A stretch of 64,000 bases of DNA, taken from the NCBI RefSeq assembly GCF_001653235.2, contig NW_019154049.1, positions 186,001 through 250,000 on the forward strand, written 5' to 3'. The notes under the pieces are model-generated. The model saw nothing but the letters and a program-made list of their open reading frames with translations, had not been told where the DNA came from and did no database searches. The position numbers and the translations under genes are program-made. Positions 55,098 through 64,000 of this stretch are shown here, piece after piece; the first letter of the stretch is position 1, and the number at the start of each line of letters is the position of its first letter. This stretch comes from Pochonia chlamydosporia 170. Taxonomy: Eukaryota; Ascomycota; Sordariomycetes; Hypocreales; Clavicipitaceae.

Positions 55098-56129
55098 TTA
55101 CTTTCCACCACCCATCACAAGAACGTTACGGAACCGAGGCTTTCCAGCAACCAAGCTATCAACCGCCTTTTGGACGTCAGCAAACGCATACTTCTCAATC
55201 ATGCACTTGATGTTATGGGTCTGAGCAAAGCGAATAGCTTCCTCGCTGTCCAATGCGTGACCCGACGGCCATCCCGCCACGCTGCGACCACCAAGAACCA
55301 TGGCAACAGTATCAAACTGAACACCGCCAACAGGAGCAAGACACAGAAGTTTCCCACCAGGGGCAAGACCGGCAACCAATTTGCCCACGACCTCAGGGTT
55401 AGGCGCTGTTTGAACAATGATATCCGCGCCACCAAGCTTGGTCAGTTCAGCAGGGCCATCAGACGTCTTTGTATTAATGTAGTGGTGCGCGCCCAATTCC
55501 TTCGCAAAGTCGGCCTTGTCGTCGCCGGACGAAAGCACAGCAACCTCATAGCCCATCTTGTTGGCATACTGCACGGCAAGATGTCCAAGTCCACCTAGTC
55601 CCTGGACGGCAACCAAGCCTCCCTGCTCGACATGCATCTTCCGAATGCCATTGAAGACGGTGACGCCAGCGCAGAGCAAGGGAGCAACCTCAGCAGGGTC
55701 AGCTTCTTTGGGGATACGAACAACAGCTTCCTGGCGCAGGAGCACGTATTCTGCGAAACCGCCGTCTTTGGTATATCCATTGACGAGCTCGTTCTGGCAC
55801 ATTTGGAACTGGCTACGCTGGCATTGTTTGCAGTGGCCGTCGTGGCCGCCGTGCCATGGGCCGCCTACACGCTGACCCTTGGAGATGTTGTTCACCCCGT
55901 CGCCCAGCTCGACGACATCGCCGACAATTTCGTGGCCTGGAATTCGGGGGAAGACGTTGCCGAAGTGGCCGCCGGCAATGCCGACGTCTGAGAAGCACAC
56001 ACCGCAGGCGAGGACTTTGACAAGTACTTGGCCTGGACCGGGATGCTGGAGCTCCACATCCTGCAGCTTGAAGGGGCCATTGGCCTCTGTGATGACGACG
56101 GCCTTGAAGGTCTTTGGAAGGGAGGTCAT
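55098..56129 (-). CDS. Zinc-dependent alcohol dehydrogenase (MDR), 343 aa
   Basis: NAD(P)-dependent alcohol/aldehyde oxidoreductase, intronless. Catalytic zinc ligands Cys45 (CGVCFSD), His66-Glu67 (PGHE) and Cys153 (LLCAGVT). Structural zinc site at residues 97-111: cysteines 100, 103 and 111, with Asp97 in the place of the usual first Cys. Rossmann motif GLGGLGHLAV near 175. Closest in style to fungal ADH-type enzymes acting on short aliphatic or aromatic alcohols; the substrate is not set by sequence. Confidence 0.92.
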   Translation of the reverse strand: MTSLPKTFKAVVITEANGPFKLQDVELQHPGPGQVLVKVLACGVCFSDVGIAGGHFGNVFPRIPGHEIVGDVVELGDGVNNISKGQRVGGPWHGGHDGHCKQCQRSQFQMCQNELVNGYTKDGGFAEYVLLRQEAVVRIPKEADPAEVAPLLCAGVTVFNGIRKMHVEQGGLVAVQGLGGLGHLAVQYANKMGYEVAVLSSGDDKADFAKELGAHHYINTKTSDGPAELTKLGGADIIVQTAPNPEVVGKLVAGLAPGGKLLCLAPVGGVQFDTVAMVLGGRSVAGWPSGHALDSEEAIRFAQTHNIKCMIEKYAFADVQKAVDSLVAGKPRFRNVLVMGGGK

Positions 56130-56923
56130 GATGAGTCTGGTGGAAGTAGTTCAAAAGTGTAGATTAATATGTAGCAGTTGGGAATTGCGGTTCATTTAAG
56201 AAGGATGGGATTGAGATGGTAACATTCACATAAATCGATGGGCTTTCAGACCTTTTTAACGTTTACGCTGGGAGAGTGACGCCCATTGCGTCAACGAAGA
56301 CTCACCACAAAGTTTGACCATAGCTGGTATGGGGCATGCAGCTAGCAAGTGCTGCTTCGGGATTGGGATTGAGCTGGAGCCTCGACCGCCGATGATCCAT
56401 GAATGAACGTCTGGGTAGATTTTGGCGTTGGAGCAAGCTCCGAAGACTCCGCAATAGCAATGATTGATGGCTTGGAGTGTCTTCCGTTGTGGGACAAGTC
56501 ACTTGTCTCTGTTCGTGGTCCAATAAATGCAAACACAACTGGACAATCGAGGAGGGGTTTGAAGTTGGTGGGGTCTGGAATTAGTAAACTAGACTTGGCC
56601 GGTAATAACTGGTTAAGTTGGGTGGCTGGCAAGGAGTTGAGTATCGGCTTTAATGAGATGTGCTAGCGCCGAAGCTGGCTGAGATGTCGGAGATGGATGA
56701 GCCGGCAATAAAGAACAGAGAGTGATCCAAACCCGACAACGAGTCGAGGAGTTACTCCGGAGTTAAATAGCATTGGCGCCTCTGCAACACTGCAATGTTG
56801 AGATATCCCCATTCCGTCTGGTTGTCACTATTATCGTTTTTGGCTGAAGCGAGAAGATTCACAGGTGAAATAATAATATGTTCACATCAATAATTATCTC
56901 ACTAAGAAATGAGCACCACTCTC
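56130..56923. other. Intergenic region, no supported gene
   Basis: 794 bases: the promoter of the alcohol dehydrogenase at left and the 3' end of the sugar permease at right. Short frames on both strands (for example 56342-56632) overlap each other and lack motifs. Confidence 0.55.
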
Positions 56924-58504
56924 CTACATAGATACATACTTGCTGAAATCCTTGGCCTTCACCCCACGCTCAAACAACAAGTCAATCTCTTCAAAAGTTC
57001 GACCCTTTGTTTCAGGAATACGCAAGTACGCCCACAGCGTGAAAATCATATTCAGTCCGCCAAAGAGAAAGCCAGCCTTACCCCTCCAGTTTGCATGATC
57101 CGAATTCATCATGTACGGCATGGCCTCCGAGTTGACGATACCAAATATTGCCTTTGTGGCCAGCGCGACCGCAATCGTCTTGCCGCGCAACCGTGTCGAT
57201 GATATCTCTCCGAGCAAAACATATTCCACCGGCCCAATTGAGCAGTCATAGACAAAGCAGAAGAGCATCAACAGAACTGCCTGTCCATACTGAAGCCCCG
57301 CATGAGAGGAATAATTCGGCATGACGTCGAGAATGGCAATGATGAAGAGAAAAACGGTCAGTATGCTTTCGCCGTAGCAATACAAGGTGCGTCGACCGAA
57401 TCGCGTGATGATAAACCACGACACAATGGTCCCCGTGAAGGCGAACGCCTTTGTTCCCAAGCTGAGAGCAAAAGCATTCTTACTAGGCAGACCGGCAAGT
57501 TCGAAAAACAACGTCGAATAACCTTGAAACGCACCGCCGCCCCAGATTTGAATCGTGTATGCTACAATACAAATCTCGGTTCTGCGAAGGTTTGCGCCGC
57601 GGAAGCATTCGAGAAAGCTTGCGCTCTTGGCCAGCTCTTTTTCCATCCCGTTGACTTCTCGAATCAGAGCTAACCGCTCCTGCGCATCTTGCTCGTTGTT
57701 TTCTCGACTCGATAGCCGCTTCAGGACGGCGAGTGCCTCTTCATCGCGATCTTGACGGACTAACCAGTACGGTGACTCGGGCGCGAACCAGATAAACACC
57801 AAGAAGATCAAGCACCAAGACCACTGTATAGCAAATGGAACTCGATACGCCCATTGATCAAGCCTACCTTGGAACGCAAATGTCACGCCAGTGCCGACAA
57901 ATTGTCCAACCACAGCTGCCAAGTTGCAGTAAGATGAGAGGATGCCACGCAGAGGTAATGGTGCAAGCTCTGATGCGTACGATACGCAAATGACGATGAA
58001 TGAACCACTGATAAGACCCTGCAAAAGCTCCCCGACGTACAGAACTTCAATAGAGTTGGAGAAGAACTGAATGAAGATACAGCCAGTAACGCCAATCACT
58101 GCCGCCGTCAAAGTTCGCCGTGGACCCCAACGATCCAAAGGATATGCCGCAACACTCAAAGCACCAAGCACTTGGCCCATGTATCCTGCCATGGAAATTG
58201 CAGCCTGCCACTGAGCCTCTATGACCCATTTCCCACCTACATAGCGGCCATAGCGTTGCTGAAACGCAGGAAGCGCATAGTAGGCTCCCATAACGGTTTG
58301 GTCATATTGGATTCCCACCAGAGGCAAGCTTACAAGCATGCAGAAGATGACAACTTTGGGATATGTCTTGATAGCCTCCCACACGCCGAGCTTGTGCTCC
58401 TTCCCGGTGATGGCACGGGTTGCATCACTGACAACGAGGACATTGCTCTTTTCTGCGGCTGGATCATGCACCGAGCCTGCAGTTACAGAATCTGATCTAT
58501 CCAT
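56924..58504 (-). CDS. MFS sugar permease (alpha-glucoside/maltose-type), 526 aa
   Basis: Intronless, 12 predicted helices. Helix 1 region IQYDQTVMGAYYALPAFQQRYG is the form seen in fungal alpha-glucoside permeases. Other marks: LDRWGPRRTL in loop 2-3, PESPYWLVRQDR before the central loop, TRFGRRTLYCYGE in loop 8-9, LGEISSTRLRGKT, and a C-terminal PETKGRTFEEIDLLFERGV. Imports a sugar with protons across the plasma membrane. Substrate inferred from helix 1 only. Confidence 0.92.
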   Translation of the reverse strand: MDRSDSVTAGSVHDPAAEKSNVLVVSDATRAITGKEHKLGVWEAIKTYPKVVIFCMLVSLPLVGIQYDQTVMGAYYALPAFQQRYGRYVGGKWVIEAQWQAAISMAGYMGQVLGALSVAAYPLDRWGPRRTLTAAVIGVTGCIFIQFFSNSIEVLYVGELLQGLISGSFIVICVSYASELAPLPLRGILSSYCNLAAVVGQFVGTGVTFAFQGRLDQWAYRVPFAIQWSWCLIFLVFIWFAPESPYWLVRQDRDEEALAVLKRLSSRENNEQDAQERLALIREVNGMEKELAKSASFLECFRGANLRRTEICIVAYTIQIWGGGAFQGYSTLFFELAGLPSKNAFALSLGTKAFAFTGTIVSWFIITRFGRRTLYCYGESILTVFLFIIAILDVMPNYSSHAGLQYGQAVLLMLFCFVYDCSIGPVEYVLLGEISSTRLRGKTIAVALATKAIFGIVNSEAMPYMMNSDHANWRGKAGFLFGGLNMIFTLWAYLRIPETKGRTFEEIDLLFERGVKAKDFSKYVSM

Positions 58505-59082
58505 GAGGAAGAGACAAGAACAAAGATAGACTAGAAGGTTGTGCTTGGAAGCCCAGGGAGACCAGAGTTATGGAGAACAGAGATACTAGTTGAATATTTA
58601 AACCCCGTCTCATATCCGATTCCGGTGTACATTACACACTCACTTGCACTTACATGACAACCTGCCATCCTAAACAAACGCCACGTTATGAGTGTCGCTA
58701 TCGTGGTTGGATAGATCTCCCTGTTTCAACCCCGCTCAGGAGTTGTCAAAGTAATTGCAAGCGCGAATCGCTGACTGCAATTCCAGCCAAATTGGCACTA
58801 GAAGGCGAGTATTACTCCGAGTTGCCATGTTAGTTTCCAGTTTGCTATTGTACCCCGCATGGCGAGCAACAACTTTCGTGAGATGGCGTTCGTTGGTGTT
58901 GGGATCAGCTCGAACTGGGGCCGTTTCTGCTCTAGTTTCCTTTCAGTGTTAGCCGTCGGCAATATTCATCCGACGTGCTGTCGTCGTCGGGGGAAAGGAG
59001 TCCGTTTAAAATAATATCAGAGACAAACTGCTTTTCCATTTTCATCTTGAATACTGATTAATATGCTAATGGTAGTAACATC
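58505..59082. promoter_or_regulatory. Divergent promoter of sugar permease and PHP hydrolase
   Basis: 578 bases between two start codons, with a TATTTAAA at about 58593-58600 serving the minus gene. No gene seen. Confidence 0.45.
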
Positions 59083-60444
59083 ATGTCGGCCATTGTCCGA
59101 ACAGGCGTTGTCACGCAGTCAGATCAACTGTCTCGAAAATTGGTGCCGTTTGATGTCCCGCCGGGTACTACATCCATACACATCAAGTATGCGTATAGTT
59201 GTCGAGACGCCGGCAACGCCATTGACCTGGGATTGCTGGGTGTGAATGACCAGTTCCGCGGCTACTCTGGCGGTTCCAGGATTGAGATTATGGTAGCGAA
59301 TGATGGAGCTACACCAGGCTATATCCCCGGACTATTGGCACCTGGTACATGGAACGTGATACTTGGAGTCTACCAAGTGAAAACAACCGAATCATCGTAC
59401 ACAATCGAAATAACCTTGGACACCAAACAACGACAAGAGTTCCAGCCCTGTCCTGCGCCAACTAGAGCTCACTATAGTACATCGCTGCGACGGTTACCTG
59501 GTTATAGCCCCAGCTTCCAATGGCTAAAGGGCGACTTTCACGTACATTCAGTATACTCTGATGGGAAGCTCGACTTGAGCAGCTTAATTGACAAGGCGCT
59601 CAAGAGGAACCTCGACTTCATATTCTCGACAGAGCACAACACCAACAGCGCAAACCTCGTGTGTGGCTCCCACAGCCCAGAGGGATTCCTAGTAGGCCGA
59701 GGAATTGAAGTCACAACTTACAAGGGCCACTGGAACGCCATAGGCCTTTTACCGCATCAAATGATTGATCCGGTCATCCATGATTCAACGAACGTGGACG
59801 CAAGCTTGACGCAAGCTGTAAGAGAGGTGCACAAGTCCGATGGATTTGCCATCATCAATCATCCATTTGCAGAGTGTCGCTGCTGCGCTTGGGACTTTAC
59901 TTTTCACAACGACATGGATGCAATTGAAGTCTGGAATGGGCCCTGGAAAAGACATCCCGACGACGAGTCGAATGAGAAAGCGGTACAAAAATGGGACGAG
60001 TTGCTGCGATGCGGTAACATATTTCCTGCAACAGGGGGCAGTGACCTTCACGAGCCGCAGTTTGAGATTGGCGAACCAGTGACGAGGGTGTTGGCTGACG
60101 AGAATTCTGTGACTTCTATTATTCGTGGGTTGAGAGATCGTCGGGTCTATCTCACGCGGCATCCGAGTTATGAGATTGCGTTTACGGTGCGTCATGGTGA
60201 GAAGGTTGCTGATATCGGGGGGTGGGTGGAAGCGACTGGGTTGGTGAAAGCAGTAGTTTGTCTGAAGGGGTTTCCGGGGGGTGAGATTCGGTTGATTAGT
60301 GAGGCGGGGATTGTTTGTAGGACGAGTGAGTCTTGGTTGGAGATGGAGGTGATGGGGCGGTATTTGAGGGTTGAGGTGAGGGATGGGAGTGGTGAGATGT
60401 TGGGACTTACGAATCCGATTTGGGTTCTGGGGCCAAAGGAATAA
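59083..60444 (+). CDS. PHP-domain metallohydrolase, CehA/McbA-like, 453 aa
   Basis: Intronless. An N-terminal beta-rich region (residues 1-145) precedes a PHP domain. Metal-binding motifs: H153 and H155 in GDFHVHSVYSDG, E184-H185 in STEHNT, INHPF near residue 262 and a GSDLHEP near residue 325. The family includes CehA/McbA carbaryl hydrolases and PHP phosphoesterases and is mainly bacterial; transfer from bacteria is possible. An active phosphodiesterase or esterase is likely, substrate unknown. No signal peptide. The GC-rich, T-poor 5' part changes to a G/T-rich 3' part (after 60180), an odd shift in base use within one gene. Confidence 0.87.
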   Translation: MSAIVRTGVVTQSDQLSRKLVPFDVPPGTTSIHIKYAYSCRDAGNAIDLGLLGVNDQFRGYSGGSRIEIMVANDGATPGYIPGLLAPGTWNVILGVYQVKTTESSYTIEITLDTKQRQEFQPCPAPTRAHYSTSLRRLPGYSPSFQWLKGDFHVHSVYSDGKLDLSSLIDKALKRNLDFIFSTEHNTNSANLVCGSHSPEGFLVGRGIEVTTYKGHWNAIGLLPHQMIDPVIHDSTNVDASLTQAVREVHKSDGFAIINHPFAECRCCAWDFTFHNDMDAIEVWNGPWKRHPDDESNEKAVQKWDELLRCGNIFPATGGSDLHEPQFEIGEPVTRVLADENSVTSIIRGLRDRRVYLTRHPSYEIAFTVRHGEKVADIGGWVEATGLVKAVVCLKGFPGGEIRLISEAGIVCRTSESWLEMEVMGRYLRVEVRDGSGEMLGLTNPIWVLGPKE

Positions 60445-61307
60445 GCATCTCTCTCATTCTCCCCCTTTTTAAGCAGATACTTAGGATAGAGTTGTCTCGG
60501 CGGGTAGAAAGTTAGATTTCGATTTTTAGCTACTTAGATAGAATAAAGTGCAGGTTTGATGTTGATTTGTCGGGGTGCTACCACATTGTTGTATTTCCAG
60601 TGTTGGTATTCATGTAGATGGGTTCATCAAGCTAGTAAATCCAAAAGGTTGCAAACTTAAAACGACGGAAAAAAACAAAGAAAAAAATTATGTGTTTGAG
60701 GGTACAAGTCAGCATTCATCTGACAATTACTTGGATGCAGAGTCCCATAGAGCGTTAGCCAGGCATTGATGATGTTCGATTCTAAACACTTGCGATGTGG
60801 TGTAGAGAAAGTGATGCAGTGAATTGAGTTTCAGTCAGCTACTGTGGTGAGTTAAGCTCAGCAGTTCCCACCGCCTTCCTGTTTTGCCGGGGTGGCTCCA
60901 TCTACACACCTCACCAGAATTTGCACTGTGCTCCTACACCCACTGGCCCACTCTGCGCAATTCTCACTTGCAGTCCAATAGATCGTCGACTTGGAATACA
61001 TCAATGCCGCTCTTATCAATATCGAAGAAACTCTTTCAATATTAAAGAGATTATGTGAGTGCATTGATAGTTTTATATTTATGTTTTTTTCCTAGTAGTT
61101 TAGTGAAGTTCTACCTCTAATCCCGGATCATCACACAGTGTTGATTGAGATGTGCGGGATCCGGGTTCTGCCAGGTCCCCAGTTTTATTTTTTTTCCTTC
61201 ACGCAAGATCTTCTTCACTCGTCTGGCCTGCCCATGCGGAAACCACCATTCGACTCTCGTGAAGTTCCTGACCTTGACAGTGAGCCAGAGTTCTGGCCAT
61301 TGGCAGG
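60445..61307. other. Intergenic region upstream of the RNA polymerase I gene
   Basis: 863 bases. Contains the 3' UTR of the PHP gene (CT-rich just after the stop) and the promoter of RPA190. An A-rich run near 60665-60690 is the only composition oddity. No gene seen. Confidence 0.55.
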
Positions 61308-64000
61308 ATGAATATCGCGCAGCCCATATCCTCCGAGATCGATTTCGTCGAATTCAGGTTCTTGTCACCCGAGGAGATTCAGGCCATCTCCGTCAAACGC
61401 ATCGAAAATGACAACACCTTCGACAGCTTGCTTCAGCCTGTGCCTGGCGGTCTCTATGACCCGGCTTTGGGATCATGGGGCGACTCACCGTAAGTTCTAC
61501 CCCAGTCAGGCGTTTTTAACTCCGGGGGATTTACTGACTTGGCCAATTCAGTTGCACGACATGCCACCTAAATCAACAATCCTGCCCCGGCCACCCGGGA
61601 CACATCCAATTGCCTGTGCCAGTCTACCATCCGGTCTTTATGGATCAGGCATACCACTTACTCCGAGCCACCTGTGTATATTGCAAAGGCTTCCGATTAC
61701 GCGCCGTGGACCTGAACAAATATATATGTCAGCTTCGTCTTCTCCAACATGGCCTGATACACGAAGCACATATCGTTGGTTCTCTTGGCGAGCTGAATTT
61801 GGCATCGGTCTCAGAAGAGTACTTGGATTCGGGTGGAAGTGAGGCGGATGAGGACGGCAAACCGAACGAAGCCATTATGCGCAAGAGAGACAAGTATGTA
61901 CAAGAGTGTCTCCGCCGTGTCAAGTCAAAACGAAAAAGCGAGATTCGCATGGGGAAGCATGAAGGCATGGCGCAAACTCGCCGTGAGGTCATCAAACAAT
62001 TCCTCGCCGATGTCATCAAGAAAAGAATTTGTTCTAGCTGCGAGGGTATCTCGCCGGCGTATCGCAGAGATCGATTCGTCAGTATTTTTGAGAAATCTCT
62101 GTCGGCCAAGGAGAAGGCAAAAATGTCTCGGCGAGATTTGCAACAAAAGGATGCATTGACCCGAGTCTACCAGGCAAAGCCGAAACCCACCGAGGATACT
62201 GTTGAAATACTCGACGGCGGTTCTGCGGCTGCTGAGCAATCAAGCGATGACGAAACCTCGAGTCCAGCGGCCGTCGACGTCGCGGCATCTCAAAGATACA
62301 TCAGCCCCATGGAGGTGCGGGCTCGTTTGGCGGAGTTGTTCGACAAAGAACAAGAAGTCATATCACTCCTATACAATTCAAAGCTACCCGCCCGACACTC
62401 GCCCAAGGTTGTGCCTGACATGTTCTTCATAACAACTATTCTCGTGCCGCCAAACCGCTACAGACCGGAGGCACGCATGGGAGAGTCGCAAATCTCAGAA
62501 GCCCAACAGAACTCACTCTACAAGTCAATCCTGCGGAGCTGTTCAAAGATCGCCCAAATTTACGCCTCATTAAATGATGGAACCACCGATTTTACACAAT
62601 TACACTACGCCTGGGGGGAAACGCAAGAAGCAGTCAATTCTTTGATTGACAAGAGCAAGAACCCTGTGCGTGGTGCAGCTGCAAAACGCAACGAAGATGG
62701 CATCAAGCAGAAACTCGAGAAGAAAGAGGGATTGTTTCGAAAGAATATGATGGGCAAGCGTGTCAACTTTGCAGCCCGAAGTGTTATCTCACCAGACCCC
62801 AATATCGAGACAAACGAGATCGGTCTTCCGCCAGTCTTTGCATCAAAACTCACCTATCCGGAACCAGTCACCAGCCATAACTTTCGAGATATGCAGCAAG
62901 CTGTGATCAATGGTGTCAGTAAGTGGCCTGGAGCCGTGGCTATCGAAGATGAAAATGGCCACGTCTTGAACCTTCGGAACAAATCAACCGATGAACGCAT
63001 GTCACTCGCCAACCAGCTTCTCGCCCCAACAACAACAAACAGCCACTCTGCGAGGGTAAGAAATAAAAAGGTGCATCGCCACATTACCAATGGTGATGTG
63101 GTGCTGATGAACCGTCAGCCCACCTTGCACAAGCCGTCCATGATGGGACACCGAATTCGAGTTCTACCTGGAGAAAAGACCATTCGAATGCATTACGCAA
63201 ACTGTAACACCTACAATGCAGACTTTGATGGCGACGAAATGAATATGCACTTCCCTCAGAATGAGGTTGCCCGTGCTGAGGCACTTCAGATCGCAGATAC
63301 CGACCACCAGTACTTGTCTGGAACCCAAGGGAAACCATTGCGAGGTCTGATTCAAGATCATCTGTCCATTTCGGTCATGTTATGTAGTCGCGATACCTTT
63401 TTCACCCGTGGCGACTACCAGTCCATGGTATACAATACAATTCGGCCAGAGAGTGGTCATCTTGTCAACGGGGGCAGAATTCAGCTTGTTCCCCCAGCGA
63501 TCCTGAAACCAGTGCCATTGTGGACCGGCAAACAGATTATCACCACTCTTCTCAAAAACATACAGCCTGTCAACTGCGGTCCCCTTAACCTGAAAGGAAC
63601 GGCACAGGTCAAGGCGGACCAATGGGCCCCGAAATCCGAGGAGGGTTCCATCTTGTTCCAAGATGGCGAGTTTATCACCGGTATCCTTGATAAATCACAA
63701 ATCGGCCAGAGCTCCGGTGGTCTGATTCATGCCATTCACGAAATTTACGGCCCAACTAGCGCCGGTCAGGTTCTCAACGCTTTCAGTCGGTTGTTGACTC
63801 GCTATCTCAATGTCAGGGCATTCTCCTGCGGTATGGACGACCTAAAGCTTACTTCTGATGGTGAAGCATCTCGGACGCAGGCACTGCAAGCTGTTGATCG
63901 CCTTGGCCTGGAAGTTGCTTCGTCGTATGTCTCTCTTGAAAAGAACTCAGACCCCACCAATCCTTTGCTTCTGGAGCGTCTTGAGGAAGTTCTTCGTGAC
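61308..64000 (+). CDS. RPA190: RNA polymerase I largest subunit (RPA190/RPA1), N-terminal about half, runs off the window
   Basis: Two exons so far; intron 61490-61551; 876 codons in the window, open to the last base. Synthesises pre-rRNA in the nucleolus. The zinc-finger clamp head is CTTCHLNQQSCPGH (residues about 62-75), split near the intron junction. A second CVYCKG follows. The catalytic aspartate triad is in YNADFDGDEMNMHFP (63211-63255), with upstream GKRVNFAARSVISPDP, and LMNRQPTLHKPSM. Polymerase I rather than II is inferred from the absence of II-type motifs, the Pol I-like insertion of acidic sequence (around 62220-62290) and the N-terminus SEIDFVEFRFLSPEEIQAISV. The C-terminal part lies beyond 64000. 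Confidence 0.94.

Overview
The window looks like nuclear DNA of a filamentous ascomycete (Pezizomycotina, probably a Sordariomycete close to Hypocreales; lineage is inferred). Genes are interrupted by 49-190 nt introns with GTRAGT-like donors, sit on both strands without operons, and belong to fungal families: Zn2Cys6 regulators, UstYa/DUF3328 oxidases, rhodopsin-type GPCR-like proteins, MFS permeases and NADP-mannitol dehydrogenase. I spliced the multi-exon genes by hand; exon phases agree in every model given.

Layout. 0-6 kb: the tail of an unidentified gene, a DHA1-type drug transporter, and a secreted selenium-binding-protein-like propeller. 7.6-15.8 kb: an aminotransferase with an altered cofactor pocket, a Zn2Cys6 regulator, an aldehyde dehydrogenase, and a divergently transcribed sugar transporter. 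16.0-26.4 kb: an AT-rich accessory block with a BBE-type FAD oxidoreductase, three UstYa-family genes, and a luciferase-like FMN monooxygenase. Inside this block, on the minus strand at 21788-21904, is a 38-codon gene with a secretion signal, a Kex2-type Lys-Arg site and the 10-residue C-terminus DQDNYYDTSC. This is the layout of a fungal RiPP (dikaritin-like) precursor. The block is therefore best read as an undescribed RiPP gene cluster with a single-core, minimal precursor; the flanking aminotransferase, Zn2Cys6 regulator and transporters may or may not belong to it.

27-35.8 kb: a DUR3-like urea/solute symporter, a rhodopsin-domain GPCR-like protein, a YhhN/TMEM86 protein, and a small cysteine-containing secreted protein broken by one in-frame TAG. 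35.8-40.6 kb is a long gene-free stretch. 40.6-48.6 kb: an OPT transporter, NADP-mannitol dehydrogenase, a DsbA/FrnE-like protein and two short-chain dehydrogenases. 51-64 kb: a CSC1/TMEM63-type channel, a zinc alcohol dehydrogenase, a sugar permease, an intronless CehA/McbA-like PHP hydrolase, and the 5' half of the RNA polymerase I largest subunit, which runs off the end.

How the genes may work together (inference): the precursor would enter the secretory pathway, be cut after Lys-Arg by a Kex2-type protease, and have its Tyr-Tyr core oxidised or crosslinked by the membrane-anchored UstYa proteins. The FAD and FMN enzymes would add further oxidations. The right half (40-64 kb) is mostly core metabolism and housekeeping.
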